Assembly: GCA_030695805.1 (NCBI GenBank)
Contig: JAUYPG010000073.1
Span: 1-18,960 of the forward strand
From: Nanobdellota archaeon
GTDB lineage: Bacteria > Patescibacteriota > Minisyncoccia > UBA6257 > GWB1-50-10
Length of the DNA: 18,960 nt
Reading direction: 5' to 3'
A program made the position numbers and the translations under genes. Below the pieces are notes generated by a model. The model was not told where the DNA came from. It saw only the letters and a program-made list of their open reading frames with translations, and ran no database searches. This document shows positions 6,040 through 13,418 of this stretch, piece by piece; within the stretch, counting starts at the first letter, position 1, and every line of letters starts with the position of its first letter.

Positions 6040-6651
6040 CTATTTTCCGTTTTCAACCTGATCCCAGTTCACCACATTCCACCACGCCGCGACATATTCA
6101 GCGCGGCGGTTTTGATACTTAATATAGTACGCGTGTTCCCAAACATCTAACCCAAGAAGCGGAGTGAGTCCTTGGGAAATAGGGCTGTCCTGATTGGGTG
6201 TAGTAACAATGGACAAGCCCTTCGGCGGGCTCAGGGTTAACCACGCCCATCCGCTTCCGAAGCGGTTTAGCGCGGCATTCGCAAACTCCTCCTTGAATTT
6301 TTTGAATGATCCGAACGTCTCTTCGATTTTTTTCGCAAGTTCGCCAGTAGGCACACCCCCAGCTCCGCCGGCTGGCGGAGGGGCCATCAACCTCCAGAAA
6401 AGGGAATGGTTGTAATGCCCGCCCCCGTGGTTTCGCACCGCGCCTCGAATATCTTCTGGAATTGTAGCAAGATCTTGTAGAAGCTCCTCAATCGGCTTCT
6501 CCTGTAAATCAGGATATTTTTCGAGCGCCGCGTTCAGCTTATCCACATATCCTCGGTGATGCTTCGTGTAGTGAATCTCCATGGTCTTCGCGTCTATATA
6601 CGGCTCCAGGGCGTCGTAGGCGTATGGCAGTTGGGGAAGTTCGTGTTTCAT
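6040..6651 (-). CDS. sodA: Superoxide dismutase, Mn-type (Fe/Mn family)
   Basis: Converts superoxide to oxygen and hydrogen peroxide. Counting from the Met encoded at 6651-6649 the protein has 203 residues. Metal ligands are His27 (IHYTKHH), His82 (HYNHSLFW), Asp169 and His173 (LDVWEHAYY). Gln154 in TPNQDSP and the GGGHYNH context are the Mn-SOD pattern; a cambialistic enzyme is possible. The frame is open 13 codons further upstream, but 6651 matches the family N-terminus (MKHELPQLPYAYDALEPYID) and lies 6 nt after a TATACT box, predicting a leaderless mRNA. No signal peptide, so cytoplasmic. Residues about 91-99 (PPPAGGAGG) are encoded by a G/C-rich hairpin and lengthen a surface loop. Divergent from the ATP synthase operon. 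Confidence 0.96.
   Translation of the reverse strand: MKHELPQLPYAYDALEPYIDAKTMEIHYTKHHRGYVDKLNAALEKYPDLQEKPIEELLQDLATIPEDIRGAVRNHGGGHYNHSLFWRLMAPPPAGGAGGVPTGELAKKIEETFGSFKKFKEEFANAALNRFGSGWAWLTLSPPKGLSIVTTPNQDSPISQGLTPLLGLDVWEHAYYIKYQNRRAEYVAAWWNVVNWDQVENGK
6363..6380. repeat. G/C hairpin inside sodA
   Basis: CTCCGCC and GGCGGAG pair around GGCT within the sod coding region. It encodes the Pro/Ala/Gly-rich loop before PTGEL. Similar CCGCC...GGCGG hairpins occur at 7645-7659 and 17752-17767. Confidence 0.6.
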
Positions 6652-6657
6652 GCGGAT

Positions 6658-6686
6658 AGTATACACGAAGAACATTGACTCTGAAA
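6658..6686 (-). promoter_or_regulatory. Promoter of sodA, leaderless
   Basis: On the minus strand, TATACT (6663-6658) ends 6 nt before the ATG at 6651. A weak -35, TTTCAG (6686-6681), is 17 bp upstream and overlaps the atp -35 region on the other strand. Confidence 0.55.
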
Positions 6687-6703
6687 GCATAATCCCCTAA
6701 AAT
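6675..6703 (+). promoter_or_regulatory. Promoter of the ATP synthase operon
   Basis: TTGACT (6675-6680), 17-bp spacer, TAAAAT (6698-6703). Transcription would start near 6710, giving a 22-nt leader with a genuine Shine-Dalgarno AAGGA (about 6719-6723) placed 8 nt before the atpB ATG. This is the clearest ribosome-binding site in the window. Confidence 0.75.
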
Positions 6704-6731
6704 AGACCCATTATTCTGAAGGATATCTGAT

Positions 6732-7547
6732 ATGTTTTCTATTTCTCTTGTAGCCGAAGAAGTATTCAAAATCGGCGGAATGCCCGTCACAAACTCACTC
6801 CTCACCGGGTGGGTGGGAATTGTTCTCCTCATTCTCCTTGTCGCGATCGGTATGAGAAAAGGATCGCTTGTGCCAACAGGGCTTCAGCTTATATTTGAGG
6901 CGATTTATTCTTTTTTCCTGAATTTGTGTGAAAGCGTGCTGGGAGACAAGAAAAGCGCGGAAAAAGCCGTGCCGTTTATTACAACTATCTTTCTCTTTGT
7001 GTTCGTAGCCAACATATTCACGGTCATCCCCGGAGTAGGAACCATCGGGATTAAAAAGACCGAAGCACACGTCGCGGAAGCCGCCGTCTCGGCCGAGCAA
7101 TCCTTGGAGGATTCGGAAGCTAAAGAAGCCAATCTAACCCCTCTCTTCCGCCCGGCCTCCGCGGATCTCAACATGACGATCGCGCTTGCCCTGGTATCGG
7201 TTATCGTTACCCAGATCATCGGGTTCAAAACACTGGGTATCGGATACCTCAAAAAGTTCTTCAACTTCACGAACCCGATCAATTTTTTCGTTGGTATCCT
7301 GGAACTTATATCCGAGTTCGCCAAAATTATCTCATTTTCTTTCAGGTTGTTTGGAAACATATTCGCGGGAGAGGTGCTCCTCGCGGTGATACTCATGCTT
7401 GTCCCGTACTTCGTGCCTTTGCCTTTTTATGGACTTGAGATATTCGTTTCCATCATTCAGGCGTTCGTGTTCGCGATGCTCACCCTTGTGTTCATAAAAC
7501 TCGCGATGACGAGCCATGACGGCGAGGAACACGCGGTGGCGCGTTAA
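6732..7547 (+). CDS. atpB: F1Fo ATP synthase subunit a
   Basis: Membrane subunit forming the two proton half-channels against the c-ring. The 271-residue protein is hydrophobic with about five or six helices. The essential arginine is Arg205 in SFRLFGNIFAGEVLL, the family hallmark; the last helices (FVPLPFYGLEIFVSIIQAFVFAMLTLVFIKLA) are also typical. An acidic extramembrane insertion sits at roughly residues 114-140 (EAHVAEAAVSAEQSLEDSEA). The ATG has an AAGGA ribosome-binding site, unlike the other genes of the operon. First gene of atpB-E-F-H-A-G-D-C; no atpI is seen upstream, where the divergent sod gene begins. Confidence 0.96.
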   Translation: MFSISLVAEEVFKIGGMPVTNSLLTGWVGIVLLILLVAIGMRKGSLVPTGLQLIFEAIYSFFLNLCESVLGDKKSAEKAVPFITTIFLFVFVANIFTVIPGVGTIGIKKTEAHVAEAAVSAEQSLEDSEAKEANLTPLFRPASADLNMTIALALVSVIVTQIIGFKTLGIGYLKKFFNFTNPINFFVGILELISEFAKIISFSFRLFGNIFAGEVLLAVILMLVPYFVPLPFYGLEIFVSIIQAFVFAMLTLVFIKLAMTSHDGEEHAVAR

Positions 7548-7720
7548 GGTCGTAAAATAAAATCCCAAATCACAAATCTCAAATTACAAACAATATCAAA
7601 TACCAAAACACAAAACCGTTTTGAATTTCGGACATTCGAATTTTTCCGCCGAAGGCGGATCGGCCTCTGGCTGAGAGTTTGTTTGGAATTTGGTGCTTGG
7701 AATTTGGAATTTACAAACAC
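7548..7720. repeat. Intergenic inverted repeat, AAATTCCAAATTACAAA family (before atpE)
   Basis: The left part (about 7570-7610) is made of CCCAAATCACAAATCTCAAA-like units and the right part (about 7680-7712) of their complements (TTTGGAATTTGG). A small G/C hairpin, TCCGCC-GAA-GGCGGA (7645-7659), lies in between. The element reaches to 8 nt before the atpE ATG. No Shine-Dalgarno sequence. Confidence 0.75.
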
Positions 7721-7942
7721 ATGGAGGAACTACGTTTAATAGCAATGGCCATCGCCGTGGGATTCGGAGCGATCGGTCCCGGAATCGGCATCGGCATTTT
7801 GGTCGGAAAAGCGCTTGAAGCGATCGGAAGAAATCCGGAAGCGGCCTCGAAAATTCAGACAAACATGATTCTGGGAATCGCGTTTACGGAAGCCATCATG
7901 ATCTTCGCGCTCGTCGTCGCGCTCATTATTAGATTCGTGTAA
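7721..7942 (+). CDS. atpE: F1Fo ATP synthase subunit c
   Basis: Ring-forming proteolipid of 73 residues with two helices joined by the polar loop Arg37-Asn38-Pro39. The ion-carrying carboxylate is Glu57 in helix 2 (IAFTEAIMIFAL). Na+-type c-subunits have Gln in helix 1 (GPGVGQG) and Ser/Thr after the Glu; here the helix 1 position is Ile24 (GPGIGIG) and Glu57 is followed by Ala58. Proton coupling is therefore predicted. The frame is open to 7679, but that extra part is the repeat; MEELRLIAMAIAVG is the normal N-terminus. Confidence 0.96.
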   Translation: MEELRLIAMAIAVGFGAIGPGIGIGILVGKALEAIGRNPEAASKIQTNMILGIAFTEAIMIFALVVALIIRFV

Positions 7943-8122
7943 ACCGACCCGCCCTTCGACCCTTCGGCGCGGCTCCCCTCAGTTCGACTCGGGGCGGGCA
8001 GGGCAGGCAGGCTCATGGTAAAAATATCCGAATGTCCCGAATCTACGAATACGAACATTTGTAGATTCGGATAAATTTGTAGATTAGGGTCGGTACAAGC
8101 AACATCGAAAACAGCAAAAGAT
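7943..8122. repeat. About 180-bp intergenic repeat, copy 1 (before atpF)
   Basis: Near-identical to 8627-8805 over its ends. It begins ACCGACCCGCCCTTCGACCC and ends with TACAAGCAACATCGAAAACA plus a short A-rich tail before the atpF ATG. Terminal arms ACCGACCC (7943-7950) and GGGTCGGT (8087-8094) are complementary, and inner arms GAATCTAC / GTAGATTC form a second stem. This copy has an extra CCCTCAGTTCGACTCGGGG segment compared with copy 2. Confidence 0.88.
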
Positions 8123-8626
8123 ATGGATCAGCTTTTACAAAGTTTTGGAATAGACGGGAGAATCCTCCTTTGGCAAGTCATCAATTTCGGAGCGCTCTTC
8201 GGAATTTTGTGGTATTTGTTGTACAAGCCGGTGCGCCGCATCATGCGGGAACGGGAAGACAAGGTGCGGGAATCCTTGGAGCGCGCGGGCAATCTCGAGG
8301 CAAAGTCCAAAGAACTAGAGGGGGAGTTCAAGCAAAAGATGACGGACCAGAGAAAAGAGATTGAAGAAATGCACAAGCGGGCGCTCGTCGAACAAAAACG
8401 CCTTCGGGACGAACTGAAGGAGAAGGCGGAAGAAGGGGCAACTCGCATATTGGAGGAGGCGAAAAATGAAGCGAAAAAAGAGCGCGCGGAGATTATAAAA
8501 GGAACGGAAGAAGACCTGAAACAGCTCGCGGTGATGCTCGCGGGAAAAATATTGGAAAAAGAGATTGACGGGAAAAAAGAGGAAGAAATGTTGAAAAAGG
8601 CAATAGAAGAATTCAAAAAAAAGTAG
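8123..8626 (+). CDS. atpF: F1Fo ATP synthase subunit b
   Basis: Peripheral-stalk subunit of 167 residues. One N-terminal membrane helix (about residues 13-32, ILLWQVINFGALFGILWYLL, followed by YKPVRRIM) leads into a long charged coiled coil (about 35-165) rich in Glu, Lys and Arg, ending KKAIEEFKKK. This is the normal b-subunit layout and length. The gene sits between two copies of an about 180-bp repeat, so its start codon and that of atpH have almost the same 30-nt leader (ACAAGCAxCATCGAAAACAG then A-rich). No Shine-Dalgarno sequence is visible. Confidence 0.94.
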   Translation: MDQLLQSFGIDGRILLWQVINFGALFGILWYLLYKPVRRIMREREDKVRESLERAGNLEAKSKELEGEFKQKMTDQRKEIEEMHKRALVEQKRLRDELKEKAEEGATRILEEAKNEAKKERAEIIKGTEEDLKQLAVMLAGKILEKEIDGKKEEEMLKKAIEEFKKK

Positions 8627-8805
8627 ACCGACCCGCCCTTCGACCCTTCGGCGCGGCTCAGGGCAGGCAGGCTCAGGGTAAAAATATCCGAATGTCCCGA
8701 ATCTACAAATGTTACGAATATACCGAATAAAAGGAACGTATTTGTAGATTCGGATGAATTTGTAGATTAGGGTCGGTACAAGCAGCATCGAAAACAGCAA
8801 AAAAT
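8627..8805. repeat. About 180-bp intergenic repeat, copy 2 (before atpH)
   Basis: Same element as 7943-8122. Terminal arms ACCGACCC (8627-8634) and GGGTCGGT (8770-8777) are complementary. Both copies share GTAAAAATATCCGAATGTCC. The middle loop differs (here it includes TACGAATATACCGAATAAAA), which indicates divergence after duplication. The last 28 nt before the ATG differ from copy 1 at only two positions. Confidence 0.88.
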
Positions 8806-9270
8806 ATGTCAAACACCAATCCCCTCATACAAGCCCTGCAAGAAGTCACCGGAGAAAAATTCCCTCTCGCGCGGGAACATCTCGCGTTCGCGGTGCGTCA
8901 CATATCAAAAGAGCGCGAGCGGACACTTGTTTCTTGCAAGACGTTGAGGGAAAAAAAGGAACTCCTTTCCTCATGGTTCGGCGGCTATCTCGCGCCGGAG
9001 GTAGAGAATACCATCGCGCTTCTTGCCGAAGAAGAGGGATTGGAAGCGGTGCGGAGAGAGATGAGGATGGACGAGCCGGAAGAAATACGGATTACGACCG
9101 CGAAAAAACTCGGCGAAGAAACAAGGTCTTGGATACGAAAAGAATTGGGAGAGGCAACGGGCGCCTCGATCATCTTTCGGGAGGACCCGACACTCCTTGG
9201 GGGAGTACGGATCAATGCGGGAGACAAGGAGGTGGAGAATTCTTTAAGGCAACGGCTCGCGCATATATGA
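8806..9270 (+). CDS. atpH: F1Fo ATP synthase subunit delta (OSCP)
   Basis: Peripheral-stalk subunit linking b to the top of alpha3beta3. The C-terminal signature DPTLLGGVRINAGDKEVENS (about residues 127-146), ending LRQRLAHI, closely follows the family form D-P-x-L-x-G-G-x-x-I-x-x-G-D. The 154-residue length is about 20-25 shorter than a typical delta subunit, the reduction being in the N-terminal helical domain. The stop overlaps the atpA start (ATGA, 9267-9270), so translation of atpA is probably coupled. Confidence 0.9.
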   Translation: MSNTNPLIQALQEVTGEKFPLAREHLAFAVRHISKERERTLVSCKTLREKKELLSSWFGGYLAPEVENTIALLAEEEGLEAVRREMRMDEPEEIRITTAKKLGEETRSWIRKELGEATGASIIFREDPTLLGGVRINAGDKEVENSLRQRLAHI

Positions 9271-10769
9271 GTATTTCAAAAGACATCATCGAAAAATTAA
9301 AAAGTCAGATCAAGGAGCTTCCGGTGGAAACCGAAATCCGCACCGTGGGGGAGGTGAAGGAGGTAAAAGACGGCATCGCGCTTCTCCGGGGATTGAAGGG
9401 CGCGCGGATGGGAGAGATGGTGCGCTTCTCCGGCCGGAACATATATGGAGTAGCCCTGAACCTTACGAAAGAACATTTGGGAGTGGTCATCCTCGGGGAT
9501 TGGGAAGAGGTGAAAGAAGGCGACATGGCCGAGTCCACAGGGAAGGTTTTGCAGGTTCCGGTAGGGCGCGAGCTCGTTGGAAGAGTCGTGAACGCTCTGG
9601 GAGAGCCCATTGACGGCAAGGGGGAAATAAAAACAAAGGAGTGGTCTCTGGTAGAGAAAATCGCTCCGGGAGTTATTACCCGCCAGTCCGTCCATGAGCC
9701 GGTTCAGACCGGCATAAAAGCGATTGACTCCATGATCCCGATCGGCCGCGGGCAGAGAGAACTCATTATTGGAGATCGCGGAACCGGAAAGACCTCTCTC
9801 GCGATTGATACCATCATAAATCAGAAAGGCGAGAATATGACGTGCGTGTATGTGGCGATCGGCCAGAAGGAGTCAAAGGTTGCGAAGATCGTTGCAAAAT
9901 TGCGGGAAATGGGAGCCATGGACTATACGATTGTGGTACTCTCCGGGGCCTCCGACTCTGCCGCGCTCTCCTACCTCGCCCCCTACACAGGATGCGCGAT
10001 CGCGGAATATTTTCGGGACAAGGGAGAAGACGCGCTCATTGTCTATGACGACCTTTCGAAACACGCCGTCGCCTATCGGCAGATCTCCCTTCTTCTCCGC
10101 CGTCCGCCCGGGCGCGAGGCCTACCCCGGAGACGTGTTTTATCTCCACTCGCGGCTCCTTGAACGCGCCGCGAAACTAAATAAGGATCATGGCGGAGGGT
10201 CGCTGACCGCGCTTCCCATTATCGAAACCCAGTCCGGGGACGTATCCGCGTATATTCCGACGAACGTCATTTCCATCACGGACGGACAGATTTACCTTGA
10301 GTCCGATCTATTCTACTCCGGAGTCCGCCCGGCCCTGAACGTGGGGCTTTCCGTCTCCCGCGTGGGATCGAACGCCCAGACAAAAGCAATGAAGAGCGTC
10401 GCGAAAAAATTGCGCCTCGAACTCGCCCAGTTTCGGGAGCTCGCGGCCTTCGCGCAGTTCGGCTCTGATCTCGACAAGGAGACGAAAGACCGCATCGAAC
10501 GCGGCAGACGGCTTACGGAGATTTTGAAACAGAAAAATTACGCGCCTATCCCGCTCGTTCATCAGGTGATTGCGATTTTCGCCGCGACCTCCGGCATCCT
10601 GGATGATATTCCCGCGGAGCGAGTCCAGGCCTTTGAGGAGAGCTTTCGTTTTTTTCTTGAGGCGCAAGCGAGGGAATTGGTGGAAAAAATCGGAACAGAA
10701 AAAGAATTTACTGAAGAAACGCAGAAGGAAGTAAAACGACTGGCCGAGGAATTCAAAAAAGGATTCTAG
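9267..10769 (+). CDS. atpA: F1Fo ATP synthase subunit alpha
   Basis: Non-catalytic nucleotide-binding subunit of F1, 500 residues. The P-loop is GDRGTGKTS (residues 169-177, Lys175), where the common form is GDRQTGKT, so Gln172 is replaced by Gly. The arginine finger is Arg365 in LSVSRVGSNAQTKAMK. Other family blocks are VNALGEPIDGKG, GIKAIDSMIPIGRGQRELI and YDDLSKHAVAYRQISLLLRRPPGREAYPGD (given here in part). The frame is open upstream to 8934 but that is atpH; the ATG at 9267 shares ATGA with the atpH stop, and MSISKDIIEKLKSQI is a plausible N-terminus. Confidence 0.98.
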   Translation: MSISKDIIEKLKSQIKELPVETEIRTVGEVKEVKDGIALLRGLKGARMGEMVRFSGRNIYGVALNLTKEHLGVVILGDWEEVKEGDMAESTGKVLQVPVGRELVGRVVNALGEPIDGKGEIKTKEWSLVEKIAPGVITRQSVHEPVQTGIKAIDSMIPIGRGQRELIIGDRGTGKTSLAIDTIINQKGENMTCVYVAIGQKESKVAKIVAKLREMGAMDYTIVVLSGASDSAALSYLAPYTGCAIAEYFRDKGEDALIVYDDLSKHAVAYRQISLLLRRPPGREAYPGDVFYLHSRLLERAAKLNKDHGGGSLTALPIIETQSGDVSAYIPTNVISITDGQIYLESDLFYSGVRPALNVGLSVSRVGSNAQTKAMKSVAKKLRLELAQFRELAAFAQFGSDLDKETKDRIERGRRLTEILKQKNYAPIPLVHQVIAIFAATSGILDDIPAERVQAFEESFRFFLEAQARELVEKIGTEKEFTEETQKEVKRLAEEFKKGF

Positions 10770-10910
10770 TTAAAATGACCAATTTCTAATTACTAATTTC
10801 TAATCAATACCTAAAGCACCAATGTCCAAATGATTATTTTAGAAATTAGTATTCTAAGTATTGGGATTTGATTAGGTCAATTAGAAATTAGTAATTAGAA
10901 ATTTTAAGGA
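10770..10910. repeat. Intergenic inverted repeat, AATTTCTAATTACT family (copy 2)
   Basis: Arms 10781-10804 and 10880-10903 are perfectly complementary over 24 bp. The interior carries AAAGCACCAATGTCCAA as in the ftsI-murF gap, plus a further TTTCTAAT/ATTAGAAA-type pair. The right arm ends 7 nt before the atpG ATG; an AAGGA directly abuts the ATG, too close for normal Shine-Dalgarno use. Confidence 0.92.
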
Positions 10911-11837
10911 ATGCCCTCAAACACCCGTGAAATAAAAAGAAGGATCAAGTCCGTAAAGAACATCGGGCAGATCACGCGCGCCATGCAGCTCGTCGCGGCA
11001 TCAAAAATGAAACGCGCCGAAAAGCGCTCTAGGGATTCAGACGTGTACGCCTATGGAGCGCTCGAAATCCTGCGGAACGTAACAAAGGCGCTCCGCGGGT
11101 CGGGCGAAGAGCACGCGCTTTTGAAAAAACGAAGTACTGGGCGCGTTGCCGTGCTTTTTATAAGCACGGACCGTGGATTTTGCGGAGGGCTGAACGTCGT
11201 TCTCTGGAGCAGGGTATTAGGAAAGATAAAAGAGTGGAAGAAAGAGGGGAAAGAAGTGGATGTGATAAGCGTGGGAAAAAAGGGGCGGGGTCTCGCGAAA
11301 AAGGCGGGCTTGAAGATCGTGGCGGACTTTACCGGAATTGGGGACCGCGTTTCCATAGCGGAAATTCGCCCGATCGCGAGAGTCGCCATGGAAGAGTTTG
11401 AAAAAGGGACATACGAAGAGGTGTGGATCGCCTACAGCCAGTTTGTAAATACGCTTCTTCAGAGGCCGGTACTGCGGGAACTTCTGCCTGTGGAAGAGAA
11501 AATGTTTGAAGAAATCACGGAAACCGACAATAAGGTGCAGGCATATTTGTTTCGCCGAGAAACAAAGGGAGAAGGAGAAGCGGTCTATGTGTTTGAGCCG
11601 AATGCGGAGCAAGTATTAAAATCGCTTATCCCGTATCTGGTGCAAATCGGAGTTTATAAGGCGGCCCTGGAAGGGCAGGCCTCTGAACACTCGGCGCGGA
11701 TGGTGGCAATGAAAAACGCGACGGACAAAGCCGGGGAGTTGAAGGGTGACCTCGAGCTCGTGTACAATCAGGCAAGGCAGGCGGGAATTACGCGGGAAAT
11801 CGCGGAGATATCGTCAGGAGCGGCCGCCACGGCGTAG
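10911..11837 (+). CDS. atpG: F1Fo ATP synthase subunit gamma
   Basis: Central rotor shaft of F1, 308 residues, slightly longer than usual. The N-terminal helix MPSNTREIKRRIKSVKNIGQ, followed by ITRAMQLVAASKMKRAE, and the C-terminal helix MKNATDKAGELKGDLELVYN with ITREIAEISSGAAA are the two conserved coiled-coil strands. The central Rossmann-like part has the typical FISTDRGFCGGLN. It is preceded by a perfect 24-bp inverted repeat and no well-placed Shine-Dalgarno sequence. Confidence 0.97.
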   Translation: MPSNTREIKRRIKSVKNIGQITRAMQLVAASKMKRAEKRSRDSDVYAYGALEILRNVTKALRGSGEEHALLKKRSTGRVAVLFISTDRGFCGGLNVVLWSRVLGKIKEWKKEGKEVDVISVGKKGRGLAKKAGLKIVADFTGIGDRVSIAEIRPIARVAMEEFEKGTYEEVWIAYSQFVNTLLQRPVLRELLPVEEKMFEEITETDNKVQAYLFRRETKGEGEAVYVFEPNAEQVLKSLIPYLVQIGVYKAALEGQASEHSARMVAMKNATDKAGELKGDLELVYNQARQAGITREIAEISSGAAATA

Positions 11838-11993
11838 CCGTGGAAATTCCAAATCCAAAATCACAAATTACAAACAATGCCAAATGACCAAAATCCAAAA
11901 CACGCCGGTTTTGAACATTCGAATTTAGAATTTTGAATTTGTTTGTAATTTGTAATTTGTAATTTGGAATTTTTAATAAAGAAAGTTAAAAAT
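11838..11993. repeat. Intergenic inverted repeat, AAATTCCAAATTACAAA family (before atpD)
   Basis: The left arm 11844-11875 (CACAAATTACAAAC at its end) pairs with the right arm 11941-11972 (GTTTGTAATTTGTAATTTGT at its start) over about 32 bp with a few mismatches. Between them is GCCGGTTTTGAACATTCGAA, which resembles the corresponding part of the atpB-atpE gap. The arms stop 21 nt before the atpD ATG. Confidence 0.87.
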
Positions 11994-13418
11994 ATGAAAC
12001 AAGCGCAAAACGCGGAAAAAGGAAAAGGAATCATCACCCAAATCATGGGTCCTATCGTTGACGTCTCTTTTCCACAAGGAGAAGTGCCGGCGGTCTATAC
12101 CGCGCTCACGGTAAAAACGAGCGAGGGCAAAGAGATTACGCTTGAGGTGGAACAGCACATATCAAACTCCGAAGTCCGCACCGTCGCGATGACCTCGACT
12201 GACGGCCTCGCGCGCGGAGCGGAAGTGGTAAGCATGGGGAAGCAAATCAGCGTGCCTGTCGGGGAAAAAGTGCTGGGGAGGATCTTCAATGTGCTGGGGG
12301 AGCCGATTGACGGGAAGCCGGCTCCAAAAGAGAGCAAACGATGGTCCATCCATCGCAAGGCCCCGGAGTTCAGGCATCAGGCGACCAAGGCCGAGATTTT
12401 TGAAACAGGGATCAAGGTAATTGATTTGATCGCTCCATTTATCAAAGGCGGGAAGGTCGGGCTCTTCGGGGGCGCGGGCGTAGGGAAAACCGTGCTCATT
12501 CAGGAGCTCATCCGTAATATCGCGGCGGAGCACGGCGGTTACTCAATTTTCTGCGGCGTGGGAGAACGCACCCGCGAAGGAAACGATCTCTACCATGAGA
12601 TGAAAGAGTCCGGTGTTATTGATAAGACCGCGATGGTCTTCGGGCAGATGAACGAGCCGCCGGGCGCGCGCCTCCGGGTCGCTCTTTCGGGGATCACCAT
12701 GGCCGAGTACTTCCGCGACGAAGAGTCGCGCGATATGCTTGTTTTTATTGACAATATCTTCCGTTTTACACAGGCGGGCTCCGAGGTATCCGCGCTTCTT
12801 GGCCGGATTCCGTCTGCTGTGGGATACCAGCCGACTCTCGCGACCGAAATGGGCGAACTTCAGGAGCGTATCACCTCGACCACGAAGGGCTCCATCACCT
12901 CAGTACAGGCGGTCTATGTGCCGGCCGACGATCTCACGGACCCCGCTCCCGCGACCACGTTTTCTCACTTGGATTCCACCGTGGTGCTCTCTCGGGCGCT
13001 CACCGAACTAGGCATTTATCCGGCCGTGGACCCGCTCGACTCAACATCAACCGTGCTCGATCCCGGGGTGGTAGGCGAGGAACATTATAACGTGGCCCGT
13101 GAAGTGCAGAAAATTCTCCAGCGCTACACGGACTTGCAGGACGTGATTGCGATTTTGGGCATGGACGAACTCTCGGACGAGGACAAAAAAACCGTCTCCC
13201 GCGCGCGAAAAATTCAACGCTTCCTCTCCCAACCCTTCTTTGTGGCCGAGGCCTTCACCGGAACCGAAGGAAAATACGTCCCCCTCGAGCGCACCATCGC
13301 GAGCTTCAGGGAAATACTGGACGGCAACCTCGACGACATTCCGGAATCCGCCTTCTATATGGCGGGAGACATTGAGGAGGTAAAGGAACGAGCAAAAACG
13401 AAAATATCTAATATCTAA
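11994..13418 (+). CDS. atpD: F1Fo ATP synthase subunit beta
   Basis: Catalytic subunit of F1, 474 residues. The P-loop GGAGVGKT covers residues 159-166 (Lys165, Thr166); the general base Glu191 is in GVGERTREGNDL; the Walker B region is LVFIDNIFRFTQAGSEVSAL, followed by GRIPSAVGYQPTLATEMGEL, ITSTTKGSITSVQAVYVPAD and YPAVDPLDSTS. All are family hallmarks. A TTG at 11964 would give a longer product, but it lies in the repeat arm; the ATG at 11994 gives the standard start. The last residues (ISNI) and the stop codon lie within the first unit of the next intergenic repeat, so the repeat has replaced or shaped the C-terminus. Confidence 0.98.
   Translation: MKQAQNAEKGKGIITQIMGPIVDVSFPQGEVPAVYTALTVKTSEGKEITLEVEQHISNSEVRTVAMTSTDGLARGAEVVSMGKQISVPVGEKVLGRIFNVLGEPIDGKPAPKESKRWSIHRKAPEFRHQATKAEIFETGIKVIDLIAPFIKGGKVGLFGGAGVGKTVLIQELIRNIAAEHGGYSIFCGVGERTREGNDLYHEMKESGVIDKTAMVFGQMNEPPGARLRVALSGITMAEYFRDEESRDMLVFIDNIFRFTQAGSEVSALLGRIPSAVGYQPTLATEMGELQERITSTTKGSITSVQAVYVPADDLTDPAPATTFSHLDSTVVLSRALTELGIYPAVDPLDSTSTVLDPGVVGEEHYNVAREVQKILQRYTDLQDVIAILGMDELSDEDKKTVSRARKIQRFLSQPFFVAEAFTGTEGKYVPLERTIASFREILDGNLDDIPESAFYMAGDIEEVKERAKTKISNI

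Noticed and set aside
7943..8805. atpF with its flanking repeats as an insertion sequence
   Set aside because: The enclosed gene is an ordinary ATP synthase b subunit and there is no transposase; the repeats are better treated as separate copies of an intergenic element.
8934..9266. Upstream extension of the atpA frame within atpH
   Set aside because: The translated part does not resemble an alpha subunit; the ATGA overlap at 9267-9270 gives a standard start.
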